Assembly: GCA_026989655.1 (NCBI GenBank)
Contig: JALSIX010000086.1
Location: 1-60,676 of the forward strand
Length of the DNA: 60,676 bases
From: Caldilineaceae bacterium
GTDB taxonomy: Bacteria; Chloroflexota; Anaerolineae; Caldilineales; Caldilineaceae
Direction: 5' to 3'
Every line of letters starts with the position of its first letter. Within the stretch, counting starts at the first letter, position 1. Positions 45,025 through 53,545 of the stretch are shown in pieces. The notes under the pieces were generated by a model. The model was not told the DNA's origin. It did no database searches and was given only the letters and a program-made list of their open reading frames with translations. Position numbers and translations under genes: made by a program.

Positions 45025-46680
45025 TCATCGCCAGGTGAACTCCCGCAGCTCGCTGGGGGGGCTCGTCGGGGTGCCATCCCGCAGGACCTGGACGAACCAG
45101 CGCCAGCGGCGGCCGTACTCCTGGGGGGCCAGGTTGCAGAGGGTGTGGTCCATGCGCCAGTCGGTCCGCTGGCCGGTGCTCAGCTCCAGCACCCAGGTGA
45201 TGGGCGCCTCCCCTGTCCCCTCCTCGGGCCCGCTCACGTAGCCCAGGTGGAGCACGTACTCGTCCTCCGGCTCCATGTCCGGCACCGGAGCCCAGCGCAT
45301 GTAGCGCTCCCCCCGGCACTCCACGTTGATGTCCGGCTCGGGGTTCAAGAGCCGGGGGGGATCCAACGGATAGGAGACCCTGGAGGGTTCCGAACCGGCG
45401 GGCGGGGAGGCCTCGCGGTCGGAGACCGCCGTGGGTGTGGGCGTGGGGAAGACCTGGTCCGGACGGGGAATGGTGAGCACCTGCCCCGGCCGGAGGCGGC
45501 GGGCATCTTGGGCGCTGAGACCATTGGCCGCCATGAGCTGTTGGGTGGAGACGCCGAAGCGACGGGCGATGCCCACCAGGGTGTCGCCGGGCTGGACCGT
45601 GTACTGCCGCGGTGGGGTTGGGGAGGGCAAGGGCGTGGGTCGGGCCCCTGGAGCCGGGATGATGAGGACCTGGCCGGGCCGAAGGCTCGCGGCCTGGGCC
45701 GGGGTCAGGCCGTTGACCTGGCGCAGGAGGTCCAGGGGCACGTCGAAACGGGCCGCGATGCCCACCAGGGTGTCGCCGGGCTGGACCGTGTAGCGCTGCC
45801 CCTCGCCCTGCTCCGGGCTGGGGACCCCGGGCAGGAAGAGCACCTGGCCAGGCCGAAGGCGGGTGGCCTCCTCCGGGGTCAGGCCGTTGGCCTCCAGGAT
45901 GCTCTCCACCGTGAGCCCGTATCGGGCGGCGATCCCGACGATGGTGTCGCCGGGCTGGAGGGTGTAGGTGCTCCCGGTGGGCGCAGGGGAGGGTGTGGGC
46001 GACGGTTGGGCCGTCGGCGTGGAGGTGGGAACCACGGTTGGGGTGACCGTTGCCGTGGCCGTGAGGGTCGGGGTGCTGGTGATCGTTGTCGCCGCTGGCA
46101 GGGTGGGCGACAGGGTGGGGGTCACGGCAACGGTGGCCTGGCGGGCAGGGGATGGGCTCGCCTCGGGGCCGGCCGTGGACGGTGGGGCCTGGGCCTCCGG
46201 GGCAGAAGGGGAGGCCGCAGGCGTCTCGGTGGCCAGGCTCGCCCGCGCGGCCTGCGGTCCCGCCTCTGGAGGGAGACCGGCCTCCACCCGGACCGGTGTG
46301 ATGGCGATCGCCTCCGCGGCCGGTTGCCCCGTCTCAGAGGCCAGCCGGCCCGAGACCCAGGAGGTCAACGCGGCGACGAAGAGGGCCACCACCAGGCCCG
46401 GCAGGACCCAGGTCCACAGTCGGGAGGGGGCCGGCTGCAGCTCTCGGCCACAGGATGGGCAGAGGACCAGGGCCGAGGAGCTGCGCTGGCCGCAGTGCCG
46501 ACAGCGGATCTGCTCGGCCCGGGGCTGCAGCCGCGTGCCACATTCCGGGCAGACCTGGACCCCCATGGCGACCACCGCGTCGCAGCCCGGGCAGGCTCGG
46601 GTGCCCATGGCCGCCACGATCCGTTGGCCGGGAACCCCGGAGGGACGGGGGGGCGACGAGTCGACCGGTCTGTCCGTCAT
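45025..46680 (-). CDS. Zinc-ribbon/transmembrane/three-LysM envelope protein
   Basis: A 551-residue protein. Two zinc ribbons (CPGCDAVVAMGVQVCPECG; CRHCGQRSSSALVLCPSCG) lie at residues about 30-80. One transmembrane helix follows (about 88-108), then a long Pro/Thr/Ser linker (about 120-235). Three LysM domains at about 239-285, 299-345 and 358-404 each begin YTLQPGDT or YTVQPGDT, and should bind peptidoglycan or related glycans outside the membrane. A C-terminal domain (about 430-551) has WAPVPDMEPEDEYVLHLGYV. The ribbons would be cytoplasmic. rseP is the gene just upstream. Confidence 0.85.
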   Translation of the reverse strand: MTDRPVDSSPPRPSGVPGQRIVAAMGTRACPGCDAVVAMGVQVCPECGTRLQPRAEQIRCRHCGQRSSSALVLCPSCGRELQPAPSRLWTWVLPGLVVALFVAALTSWVSGRLASETGQPAAEAIAITPVRVEAGLPPEAGPQAARASLATETPAASPSAPEAQAPPSTAGPEASPSPARQATVAVTPTLSPTLPAATTITSTPTLTATATVTPTVVPTSTPTAQPSPTPSPAPTGSTYTLQPGDTIVGIAARYGLTVESILEANGLTPEEATRLRPGQVLFLPGVPSPEQGEGQRYTVQPGDTLVGIAARFDVPLDLLRQVNGLTPAQAASLRPGQVLIIPAPGARPTPLPSPTPPRQYTVQPGDTLVGIARRFGVSTQQLMAANGLSAQDARRLRPGQVLTIPRPDQVFPTPTPTAVSDREASPPAGSEPSRVSYPLDPPRLLNPEPDINVECRGERYMRWAPVPDMEPEDEYVLHLGYVSGPEEGTGEAPITWVLELSTGQRTDWRMDHTLCNLAPQEYGRRWRWFVQVLRDGTPTSPPSELREFTWR

Positions 46681-46735
46681 GGTGTCCGTTCCCTGGTGGG
46701 CAAGGTGGGGGAGGGGCGGAGCTCCACGGCAGGGC

Positions 46736-48103
46736 CTACTGCCCCAGGATCTGGGTCCAGTCGATGGCCTCGGGGCCGGAACGGATGTCGCTGATGGTCA
46801 CCAGGGCCATGAGCCCCAGGAGCAGGGCGAAGCCGATCAGGTGGATCATCCCCTCCTTCTCCGGATCGATGCGTCGGCCTCGCAGCTTCTCGATGGCAAT
46901 GAAGAGCAGCCGTCCACCGTCCAGGGCCGGGATGGGGAGCAGGTTGGCTACTCCCAGGCCTGCGCTGATGATGGCCGCGAGCTGCAACACCGGGAACCAG
47001 AAGCCGGTCTGGGCGGTGGCGGAGACCGCGCCCCCCACCAGTTGGGCAATGCCCACCGGACCGGAGACCGAGGCCTCGTTGGGCGAGACCTCCCCCAGGA
47101 GGAGCAACACCGGCAGGGCCAGCAGGGTCCGCACGTAGAGGACGATGTTCCACGCGCCCTCCCATACAGCCCGCCACAGGGGGTACTGCACCGGCGCGGT
47201 CACGGCCTGGATGCCCACCCCCATGGAGCCCTGGCCCGGCGGCGGGTTCTCCCGGGCCAACACCTGGATGTCCAGCCACTGGCCGTCCCGGAGCACGGTC
47301 AGGGTGACCACCTGGCCCTTGTGTTCCTGGACCAGGTCGGACAGGGGGCGTTCCGGGGTGACCAGGATGCCGTTCAGCGCGTAGATCCGATCGCCCACCT
47401 GGACACCTGCAGCCTCGGCGGGACTTCCCTCGGCCACCAGGAAGATCCGGCTGAACAGGACGGGTTCGTAGGCGGTACCCTCCACCAACTCCTCAGGGCC
47501 GACACCGTCCGGCAGGGCCAGGATCTGGGCACGGCGGTCGCGGTAGAGCTGCAGGTCGGTCACCGCCGGGGGGCGCTCCGCGGGCAGCAGGCGGACCTCC
47601 CAGAGTGCGCCCGTCTCCGGATCCACGTAGATGGGGCTGTCCCGGTGCTGGACCAGGATATCCCCGGCCTGGAGGCCGACCTGGGCGGCTCGGGTCTCCG
47701 GGGGTACCTGGGTCAACGCAGGATGGCCCACCCAGGCCGGCGCTCCGGAGAGCAGGGCGGCCACGGAGAAGAGCACGGCCAGGATCAGGTTCATGGCTGG
47801 GCCGGCCACCAGGACCACGGTGCGGGCCCCGGCGCTGGCCGCATTGAAGGAGCCAGGCTCCATGTCCCCCGCGTCCTCCCCCTTCATGCGCACGAAGGCA
47901 CCGAAGGGGATCGCGTTGACGGTGAACTTCGTGCCCCTGTAGGTGAACAGGGTGAAGAGGCGCGGCGGAAAGCCGAAGACACCGAACTCCTCCACCTCGA
48001 TCCCTGCCCTCCGGGCAGCCAGGTAGTGGCCGAGCTCGTGGAAGAACATGAGCAGGCCCAGGAGCAGGAAGAAGGAGACAATGGTCAGGAGCATGGAAGA
48101 CAC
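46736..48103 (-). CDS. rseP: Site-2 intramembrane metalloprotease RseP
   Basis: A 455-residue M50 protease that cuts transmembrane segments of regulators, often after a first cut outside the membrane. The zinc motif is FHELGHYLAARRAG at about residue 21, and the third ligand region is NLLPIPALDGGRLLFI near residue 385. Two PDZ-like segments lie between them, at about residues 130-180 (GLQAGDILVQHRDSPIYVDP) and 215-275 (GVQVGDRIYALNGILVTPER). The gene has a clear promoter at 48182-48211 within the end of ipk. lysM gene follows 55 bases after the stop. Confidence 0.93.
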   Translation of the reverse strand: MSSMLLTIVSFFLLLGLLMFFHELGHYLAARRAGIEVEEFGVFGFPPRLFTLFTYRGTKFTVNAIPFGAFVRMKGEDAGDMEPGSFNAASAGARTVVLVAGPAMNLILAVLFSVAALLSGAPAWVGHPALTQVPPETRAAQVGLQAGDILVQHRDSPIYVDPETGALWEVRLLPAERPPAVTDLQLYRDRRAQILALPDGVGPEELVEGTAYEPVLFSRIFLVAEGSPAEAAGVQVGDRIYALNGILVTPERPLSDLVQEHKGQVVTLTVLRDGQWLDIQVLARENPPPGQGSMGVGIQAVTAPVQYPLWRAVWEGAWNIVLYVRTLLALPVLLLLGEVSPNEASVSGPVGIAQLVGGAVSATAQTGFWFPVLQLAAIISAGLGVANLLPIPALDGGRLLFIAIEKLRGRRIDPEKEGMIHLIGFALLLGLMALVTISDIRSGPEAIDWTQILGQ

Positions 48104-48181
48104 TCGTGCATGGAACCGAACGGCACGTCGCCGTGGGTGGGAGGGGCTCCCCCACCTCTACCTATGGGCCGATCGGACTGC

Positions 48182-48211
48182 ATTATACCCCATCGGGAGG
48201 ATCTGCCTCAA
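48182..48211 (-). promoter_or_regulatory. rseP: Promoter of rseP
   Basis: TTGAGG (48211-48206) and a perfect TATAAT (48187-48182) are 18 bases apart. The -10 overlaps the stop codon of ipk. Start near 48175, a leader of about 72 bases. Confidence 0.7.
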
Positions 48212-49016
48212 TCCACGTGCCCGGCACCTCTGCCTCGCCCCGCAGGGCCCGCTCCACCACCCCGGGCACCCGACCGTCGCAGAGGAGGACCCGGAGGCCG
48301 GGGTGGCGTTGGACCATGCGCAGGGCCTGGGCCACCTTGCTGGCCATGCCTCCGGTGACGTCCACGCCCGCGCTGGGGCCCATCCCCGCGCGGAGGGCCC
48401 GATAGGTGCGGGGCGTGATCCGGGGCAGGTGTCGGGCGTCGGAGGCCCGTTGGGGATCCGCGGTGAAGACCCCCGGCACTTCACCGGCCAAGATCAGCCG
48501 GGTCGGCGGGATCTGTTCGGCCAGCCGCTCGAAGAGCTCCTCGGTGCTGGCGATGGTGCCGCCCCGGACCGTGTCCAGCACCACATCGCCGTAGACCAGG
48601 GGGATGAGCCCCCGAGTCAGGGCCTCTCGGACGGCCTCCTCGGGGCCCCGGACCAGGCGGCCGTCCTGGCAGAGGGCCGCGGCACCCGGCTGGATGCTCC
48701 ACACGGGCAGGCCCACGGCCAACAGCGCGGCCGTCACCCGACGGTTGAGCCGGGCGGCCGCGTCTCCGGTCACGGCAAAGCCATACCATTCCTCTGGGGT
48801 GTGGACGCCCTGGCGGGTGCCGTACCGCCGAGCCGCGACGTGGCCGAAGCTCCCGGAGCCATGGCCCAGCACCAGGTGCATCCCGGGCCGGGCGGTCCAG
48901 GCCGCGCGGATCTCCTGGGCCATCCGTTCCAACACCTCCAGCCGGGGCGCCTCGGGTCTCTGTTTGTCCGTGATCAGGGAGCCACCGAGCTTCAGGTAGA
49001 CCACAGAGGTGTTCAT
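48183..49016 (-). CDS. ipk: Isopentenyl phosphate kinase
   Basis: A 277-residue amino-acid-kinase-fold enzyme that phosphorylates isopentenyl phosphate to IPP, a step of the alternate mevalonate route known from archaea, plants and some Chloroflexi. The start is VVYLKLGGSLITDK, and the substrate-binding motif is LGHGSGSFGHVAARRYG with the characteristic histidine. Later motifs are LIPLVYGDVVLDTVRGGTIA and GVDVTGGMASKVAQAL. The ATG at 49016 overlaps the selA stop by 4 bases. Whether the rest of the mevalonate route is present cannot be told from this window. Confidence 0.88.
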   Translation of the reverse strand: MNTSVVYLKLGGSLITDKQRPEAPRLEVLERMAQEIRAAWTARPGMHLVLGHGSGSFGHVAARRYGTRQGVHTPEEWYGFAVTGDAAARLNRRVTAALLAVGLPVWSIQPGAAALCQDGRLVRGPEEAVREALTRGLIPLVYGDVVLDTVRGGTIASTEELFERLAEQIPPTRLILAGEVPGVFTADPQRASDARHLPRITPRTYRALRAGMGPSAGVDVTGGMASKVAQALRMVQRHPGLRVLLCDGRVPGVVERALRGEAEVPGTWIEADPPDGV

Positions 49017-50413
49017 GGGGAGTCCGTGCACACGCGGCGGAGCTGGGCCAGCAGGTCCCGTTCCTGTTCGGGCAGCACCGTCCGGGGATCCAGGAGCAGA
49101 CGATCCTGTCGGATCCGGGCGATGACCGGGGGGTCGGCCTGCCGCAGCCGGGCGGCCAGGGCCTCGGGCTCCGGGGACTCCAGGGCCAGGAGGGTGGTGG
49201 GCAGGGTCTCGCCGGGCAGGCTGCCACCGCCCACCGCGCTCTCGCCGGGAAGCAGCACCGCAGCGATCTGGTGGCGGGCCAGCCACCGTCGCCAGCGGGC
49301 CGCCCGGCGCCGCAGCTCCTGGGGCGAGGCCGCGATCATCCGCCACACGGGGATCTCCTCCAGGGCCCGGCCCCGGCGATAGGCCTGGAGGGTGGCCTCC
49401 AGGGCGGCCAGGGTCATCTTGTCCACCCGGAGGGCCCGGGCCATGGGGTGTCGGCGAAGACGCTCGATCAGGGGGGTCCGCCCCAGAACGATGCCGGCCT
49501 GGGGGCCTCCCAGGAGCTTGTCGCCGCTGAAGGTGACCAGGTCGGCCCCTGCGGCCAGGCTCTCCTGGACGGTGGGCTCCGGTGCCAGGCCGAAGTCCCG
49601 GGTGTCGATCAGGGTGCCGCTGCCCAGGTCGTCGATGACCAGGATCCGTTCCCCGGAAGGGGGGGAGGCCTGCCGGGCCAAGGCCACCAGCTCCTCCAGG
49701 GCGGGCGCGATCACGAACCCGATCTGGCGGAAGTTGCTCGCGTGCACCCGCATGATCGCGGCGGTTTCCGGCCCGATGGCGGCCGTGTAGTCCCGGAGAT
49801 GGGTGCGGTTGGTGGTGCCCACCTCCACCAGCCTGGCCCCGCTCTGGCGGAGGACATCCGGGATGCGGAAGCCGCCCCCGATCTCCACCAGTTGCCCCCG
49901 GCTGATGATCACCTCCCGGCCCTGGCAGAGCCCGGCCAACACCAGGTAGACCGCGGCCGCGTTGTTGTTCACCACCAGGGCGTCCTCGGCGCCGGTCAGC
50001 TCCCGAAGGAGGGTCTGGGCATGGACGTGTCGACTGCCCCGGGTGCCGCTCTCCAGGTCGTACTCCAGGTTGCTGTAGCCCCGGGCCACCTGGGCCACCG
50101 CGTCCAGGGCCTGGGGGCTGAGGGGCGCCCGTCCCAGGTTGGTGTGGACGATGACCCCGGTGGCGTTGATGGCCGGACGCAGGAGGGGGCGGCCGTGTCG
50201 GGCCAGGTGTTGGGCCACCAGCTCGGGCCACGCCTCTGGGGGCGGCGTCGATTCGCCGGCCCGGACCCGGGCCCGCCACTGGTCCAGCAGGGCGCGGATC
50301 GCGTCCGCCACCGCGCGGGCGCCGTGTTCGGCGCGCAGCGGCTCCAGGGCTGGATGGTGGAGCAGGCGGTCCACCCCCGGCAGCTTGCGGAGTTCCTTCT
50401 CCACTCCGGACAT
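49013..50413 (-). CDS. selA: L-seryl-tRNA(Sec) selenium transferase
   Basis: A 466-residue PLP enzyme, normal length for SelA, converting seryl-tRNA(Sec) to selenocysteinyl-tRNA(Sec) with selenophosphate. Seen are RPAINATGVIVHTNLGRAPL, YSNLEYDLESGTRGSRH, VVNNNAAAVYLVLAGLCQGR and the PLP lysine in TFSGDKLLGGPQAGIVLG. The ATG at 50413 lies 2 bases after the stop of the methyltransferase. selB, selC and selD are not in this window, and no selenoprotein gene was seen here. Confidence 0.94.
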   Translation of the reverse strand: MSGVEKELRKLPGVDRLLHHPALEPLRAEHGARAVADAIRALLDQWRARVRAGESTPPPEAWPELVAQHLARHGRPLLRPAINATGVIVHTNLGRAPLSPQALDAVAQVARGYSNLEYDLESGTRGSRHVHAQTLLRELTGAEDALVVNNNAAAVYLVLAGLCQGREVIISRGQLVEIGGGFRIPDVLRQSGARLVEVGTTNRTHLRDYTAAIGPETAAIMRVHASNFRQIGFVIAPALEELVALARQASPPSGERILVIDDLGSGTLIDTRDFGLAPEPTVQESLAAGADLVTFSGDKLLGGPQAGIVLGRTPLIERLRRHPMARALRVDKMTLAALEATLQAYRRGRALEEIPVWRMIAASPQELRRRAARWRRWLARHQIAAVLLPGESAVGGGSLPGETLPTTLLALESPEPEALAARLRQADPPVIARIRQDRLLLDPRTVLPEQERDLLAQLRRVCTDSP

Positions 50414-50415
50414 GG

Positions 50416-51057
50416 CTATCCCTCTCCTCCAGGCGCCTCCTGGGCCTGGGGCTTCTGGAGCACCACGCCGTCGCTGTACCGGGCGGCGCCCTCCTGCCCG
50501 CCGGTATGGTGGTCCAACACGGGCCAGCCCCAGCTCTCGGCCAGCCGCAGCCATTCCCCCGGCTCCAGGAGGTAGGCCGGGTTCGTGGTGGGCCGGACCT
50601 TCCGCCAGGTGCGGTTGAAGGTCTGCATGACCAGGAGCCCCCCGGGGCGCAGGGCCCGGGCCAGCCCCGGCCACAAACGCCGGTCCAGGAAGTAGAAACA
50701 GAGAACCAGGTGGACGTGGTGGGGCCGAGGTCTCCAGCGGTCCAGATCGGCCTGCAGAAAGTGGCAGCGGTGGGCCAGGCCCAGGCGTCGAGCCGCGGAG
50801 CGGGCTTGCTGGAGGGCTTCGTCGCTGATGTCCACCCCGACCACCCGCCACCCCCGAGCAGCCAGCCAGAGGGCATTGCCGCCCGGGCCGCAGGCCACGT
50901 CCAGGGCTTGGGGGACCTCCCCCTGGGCCTGGACCTGGGCCGCGAGCTCCTGGAGCAGGGGCGTGTGGGCCGTCAGCCAGGGGCGGGGCCGGAGGCGCAC
51001 CGGCGCGTCTCCGCGGCGATAGCGTCGATTCCAGTGGACACGGTCCCTCTCGGCCAT
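50416..51057 (-). CDS. Class I SAM-dependent methyltransferase (TehB-like)
   Basis: A 213-residue methyltransferase. The SAM-binding motif I is ALDVACGPGGNALWLAARG, followed by VVGVDISDEALQQA. The start DRVHWNRRYRRGD resembles TehB-type enzymes acting on small oxyanions such as tellurite or selenite. Position directly before selA makes a link to selenium plausible but unproven. The start codon has no Shine-Dalgarno and sits about 9 bases after the predicted -10, so it may be leaderless. Confidence 0.85.
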   Translation of the reverse strand: MAERDRVHWNRRYRRGDAPVRLRPRPWLTAHTPLLQELAAQVQAQGEVPQALDVACGPGGNALWLAARGWRVVGVDISDEALQQARSAARRLGLAHRCHFLQADLDRWRPRPHHVHLVLCFYFLDRRLWPGLARALRPGGLLVMQTFNRTWRKVRPTTNPAYLLEPGEWLRLAESWGWPVLDHHTGGQEGAARYSDGVVLQKPQAQEAPGGEG

Positions 51058-51066
51058 GGTGGATCC

Positions 51067-51095
51067 ACGGTAGCATCGCCGACCGGAGATGTCAA
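51067..51095 (-). promoter_or_regulatory. Promoter of the methyltransferase-selA-ipk operon
   Basis: A perfect TTGACA (51095-51090) and TACCGT (51072-51067) are 17 bases apart. The ATG at 51057 follows the -10 by 9 bases, which predicts an almost absent leader. Confidence 0.55.
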
Positions 51096-51237
51096 CTGGA
51101 CGGGCCCGGCGGCCGGTCTGGGTGGGGGGTGCCCGGGCCCCATCCGGCCTGTGGTAGAATGGGGGCGCCTGGAGCGCAGCTCCTCTGCCGTGGTTCCTCG
51201 TTGCAACGCTGGCCCGTGATGGGCTCTGGAGGCTGCC

Positions 51238-51597
51238 ATGCCCAATCTCTGGTACCCCATCGGTATCGGCATCAGCCTGCTGATGGTCCTCTGGTCCTGG
51301 CAGGATCGCCGAGCGCTGCGGCGGGATCCCGATGGGCTCCTCCTGCGCACCCTGCGGGGCGAGGGCGCCAACCTCTATCTGACCCTGCAGACAGCCCTGA
51401 ACCGGACGGTCCGTCGGGCGGCGCTGGACCTGGCCCACCTGCCCGATGCCCAGGCCCGCCAGGCCCGGTTGGAACAGGCCGTGTTGCAGATGCCCGACAA
51501 GGAGCGCGTTCTGCGTCGTCTGGAGTGGGAGCTGAACTTCCGTATGGCCATCTTCACCGTCATCGCCGGGGTCCTGGTCGCCGATCTCCTGGCCTGA
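51238..51597 (+). CDS. Small two-helix membrane protein, unknown
   Basis: A 119-residue protein with a hydrophobic helix at each end (WYPIGIGISLLMVLW; MAIFTVIAGVLVADLLA) and a charged alpha-helical middle rich in Arg/Leu/Ala. GGAGG lies 5 bases before the ATG. An extended -10 (TGGTAGAAT, 51152-51160) is a candidate promoter. No family recognised. Confidence 0.7.
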   Translation: MPNLWYPIGIGISLLMVLWSWQDRRALRRDPDGLLLRTLRGEGANLYLTLQTALNRTVRRAALDLAHLPDAQARQARLEQAVLQMPDKERVLRRLEWELNFRMAIFTVIAGVLVADLLA

Positions 51598-51669
51598 TTC
51601 GGCGTGCGTCTCGGGGCCCCCTCTGGGTGGGGGCGAGAAAACGGACCGTTGGCCCCCGTCTCCCCTACT

Positions 51670-51698
51670 TTGGTCATCCGTTTTCCCCACGGTATAAT
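51670..51698 (+). promoter_or_regulatory. Promoter of the VTT-ogt-yqeY unit
   Basis: TTGGTC (51670-51675) and a perfect TATAAT (51693-51698) are 17 bases apart. The first ATG, 51707, lies 8 bases after the -10, at or next to the expected start point. Confidence 0.75.
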
Positions 51699-51706
51699 GG
51701 GCTGCG

Positions 51707-52483
51707 ATGTCCGGCGAGGGAGTGCGTCTGGGGGCTCAACGGGAAATGCGCCGTCGTGGATACTGGATCGGGCTGGGTGTGGCCCTCTGTGTGGGGGGGC
51801 TGGCCCTCTGGCAGGGGAGCGCATGGCTTGCCTGGCTGGAGCAGGAGCGGGCGTTTCTCCAGGACGAGGAGCGGCTGGAGCTCTGGATCGAGCGGCTGGG
51901 CTGGGTGGGGCCCCTGGTGCTGATCGGCCTGAACGCGCTCCAGATCGTGGTCGCGCCCATCCCGGCCTACGGCATCTACGCGGTGGCCGGGTTCCTGTAC
52001 GGGTGGCTGTGGGGAGGCATCTACGGGGCCGTCGGGATGCTGTTGGGCGTGGGCCTGGCCATGGTCCTGGCCCGTTACCTGGGGCGTCCGGTGGTGGAAC
52101 GGCTGGTGGGCCCCGAGCGGCTGGCCCGTTGGGAGTCGGTGTTGGGCGAACGGCGTCTCTGGATCTGGGCCCTGCTCCTGCTGGCTCCCATCGGGGATCT
52201 GCCCTATTTCCTGGCTGGCCTGGCCCGGGTGAGCCTGCCGAAGATGCTTCTGTTGACCCTGGTCATCCGGGTGCCCACCGTCTTTGTCCTCACGGCTGCG
52301 GGCGATCAGGCCGGCCAATTTCCGTGGCGATGGTTGGCCATTGCCCTGGCCCTCCTGGTGGCCGCATTGGCCCTGGCCATGCGCTACCAGGAGCGCTGGT
52401 TGACCTGGTTCGAGAGACGGATCCTGGGCCACGAACGGGTTCTGTCCCGAGAAGCTCCCCCATCGGAGACCGAGTGGCTATGA
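51707..52483 (+). CDS. VTT-domain (TVP38/TMEM64, DedA-related) membrane protein
   Basis: A 258-residue integral membrane protein of the VTT family, which includes lipid scramblase-like proteins. A first helix is at about residues 20-38, the VTT core at about 65-200 contains PIPAYGIYAVAGFLYGWLWG, then LLGVGLAMVLARYLGR and LAPIGDLPYFLAGLARVS. The ATG at 51707 lies at the predicted transcription start with no ribosome site. An ATG at 51746 (MRRRGYWIG) preceded by GGGGG is the alternative start. Its stop overlaps ogt by 4 bases. Confidence 0.85.
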   Translation: MSGEGVRLGAQREMRRRGYWIGLGVALCVGGLALWQGSAWLAWLEQERAFLQDEERLELWIERLGWVGPLVLIGLNALQIVVAPIPAYGIYAVAGFLYGWLWGGIYGAVGMLLGVGLAMVLARYLGRPVVERLVGPERLARWESVLGERRLWIWALLLLAPIGDLPYFLAGLARVSLPKMLLLTLVIRVPTVFVLTAAGDQAGQFPWRWLAIALALLVAALALAMRYQERWLTWFERRILGHERVLSREAPPSETEWL

Positions 52484-53001
52484 CCGAAGCGATCCTCCGG
52501 TGGGGCACCCTGGACTCGCCCCTGGGCGTGCTGTACATCGCGATCTCGGAGCGAGGGGTGTGTGCCATTGAACGGGACACGGAGCCGGGCCTGTTCGTGG
52601 CGGACCTGGCACGACATGGGCCCCAACCATCCCAGATCCGCCACCATCCGGAGGCCATCCGGCCGGTGGCCCAGGCCCTGGCCCGGTTCTTCGAGGATCC
52701 CCAGGCCTGGCCCAGGGAGATCCCGGTGGATCTGACCGGGCTGACACGGTTCCAGCAGGCGGTCCTGGAGGCTACCCGGACGATCCCCCCCGGACAGACA
52801 GCCACCTACGGCGAGATCGCCCGCTGGGTGGGGCGGCCCCGGGCCGCTCGGGCCGTGGGCCAGGCCCTGCGGCGCAACCCGGTTCCCCTCCTCATCCCCT
52901 GCCATCGGGTGGTCGGCAGCGGTGGGCATCTGGGAGGGTATGGCGGTGCCGAAGGGCTTTCCGTGAAGATCCATCTCCTCCGCCACGAAGGAGCGCTGTG
53001 A
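52480..53001 (+). CDS. ogt: Methylated-DNA-protein-cysteine methyltransferase
   Basis: A 173-residue suicide DNA repair protein that removes methyl from O6-methylguanine. The active cysteine is in LIPCHRVVGSGGHLGGYGG, preceded by the helix-turn-helix PPGQTATYGEIARWVGRP and the arginine finger stretch RAVGQALRRNP. The N-terminal domain lacks the Ada zinc site. The ATG overlaps the VTT stop (ATGA) and the TGA overlaps the yqeY ATG by one base. Confidence 0.93.
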   Translation: MTEAILRWGTLDSPLGVLYIAISERGVCAIERDTEPGLFVADLARHGPQPSQIRHHPEAIRPVAQALARFFEDPQAWPREIPVDLTGLTRFQQAVLEATRTIPPGQTATYGEIARWVGRPRAARAVGQALRRNPVPLLIPCHRVVGSGGHLGGYGGAEGLSVKIHLLRHEGAL

Positions 53002-53474
53002 TGAGCGAGCTCTCCCTGATCGAGCGCATCGACGCGGATCTGCGACAGGCCATGCGGGAGAAGGACGAGGCAGCCAAGCTGGCCCTGCGCTCGATCAAGG
53101 CCGCGTTGACCGAGGCGGCCAAGGCGGGCAAGGCCCAGCGTTCCCTGACCGACGAGGAGGCCCTGCAGGTCATTGCCCGGTTGGCGAAACAGCGCCGAGA
53201 GGCCATGGCAGAGTTCGAGAAGGCGGGGCGGGCTGCCCTGGCGGCCCGAGAGGAGGCCGAACTGGCCGTCCTCCAGCGGTACCTGCCCGAACCCCTCAGC
53301 CCGGCCGAGATCGAGGCGTTGGCCCGGCAGGCTATCCAGGAGACCGGGGCCCGCTCTCCCCGGGACATGGGCAAGGTGATGTCCGTGCTCATGCCCCGGG
53401 TGCGAGGCCGAGCTGAGGGCAAGGCGGTCAGCCAGATCGTCCGCGGTCTGTTGTCGGGCTCCGGGTCCCCGTAG
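53001..53474 (+). CDS. yqeY: GatB/YqeY domain protein
   Basis: A 157-residue protein with the YqeY fold, related to the tail of GatB. Seen are ADLRQAMREKDEAAKLALRS near the start, LAVLQRYLPEPLSPAEIEAL in the middle and SPRDMGKVMSVLMPRVRGRA near the end. The ATG at 53001 follows GAAGGAG; a GTG just before it is possible. It precedes pgpH, an order also known in Bacillus, where yqeY lies near yqfF. Confidence 0.9.
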   Translation: MSELSLIERIDADLRQAMREKDEAAKLALRSIKAALTEAAKAGKAQRSLTDEEALQVIARLAKQRREAMAEFEKAGRAALAAREEAELAVLQRYLPEPLSPAEIEALARQAIQETGARSPRDMGKVMSVLMPRVRGRAEGKAVSQIVRGLLSGSGSP

Positions 53475-53545
53475 GGCTCCATGTCCGTCTTCCCGCGCGA
53501 TTCCTTCCACGTCGACCCCCGGACGTGCATCCCAGGGCACTGCCC

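Noticed and set aside
49013-50413. Possible selenoprotein gene near selA
   Set aside because: No gene in the window is interrupted by an in-frame TGA followed by continuing homology, so there is no selenoprotein candidate here.
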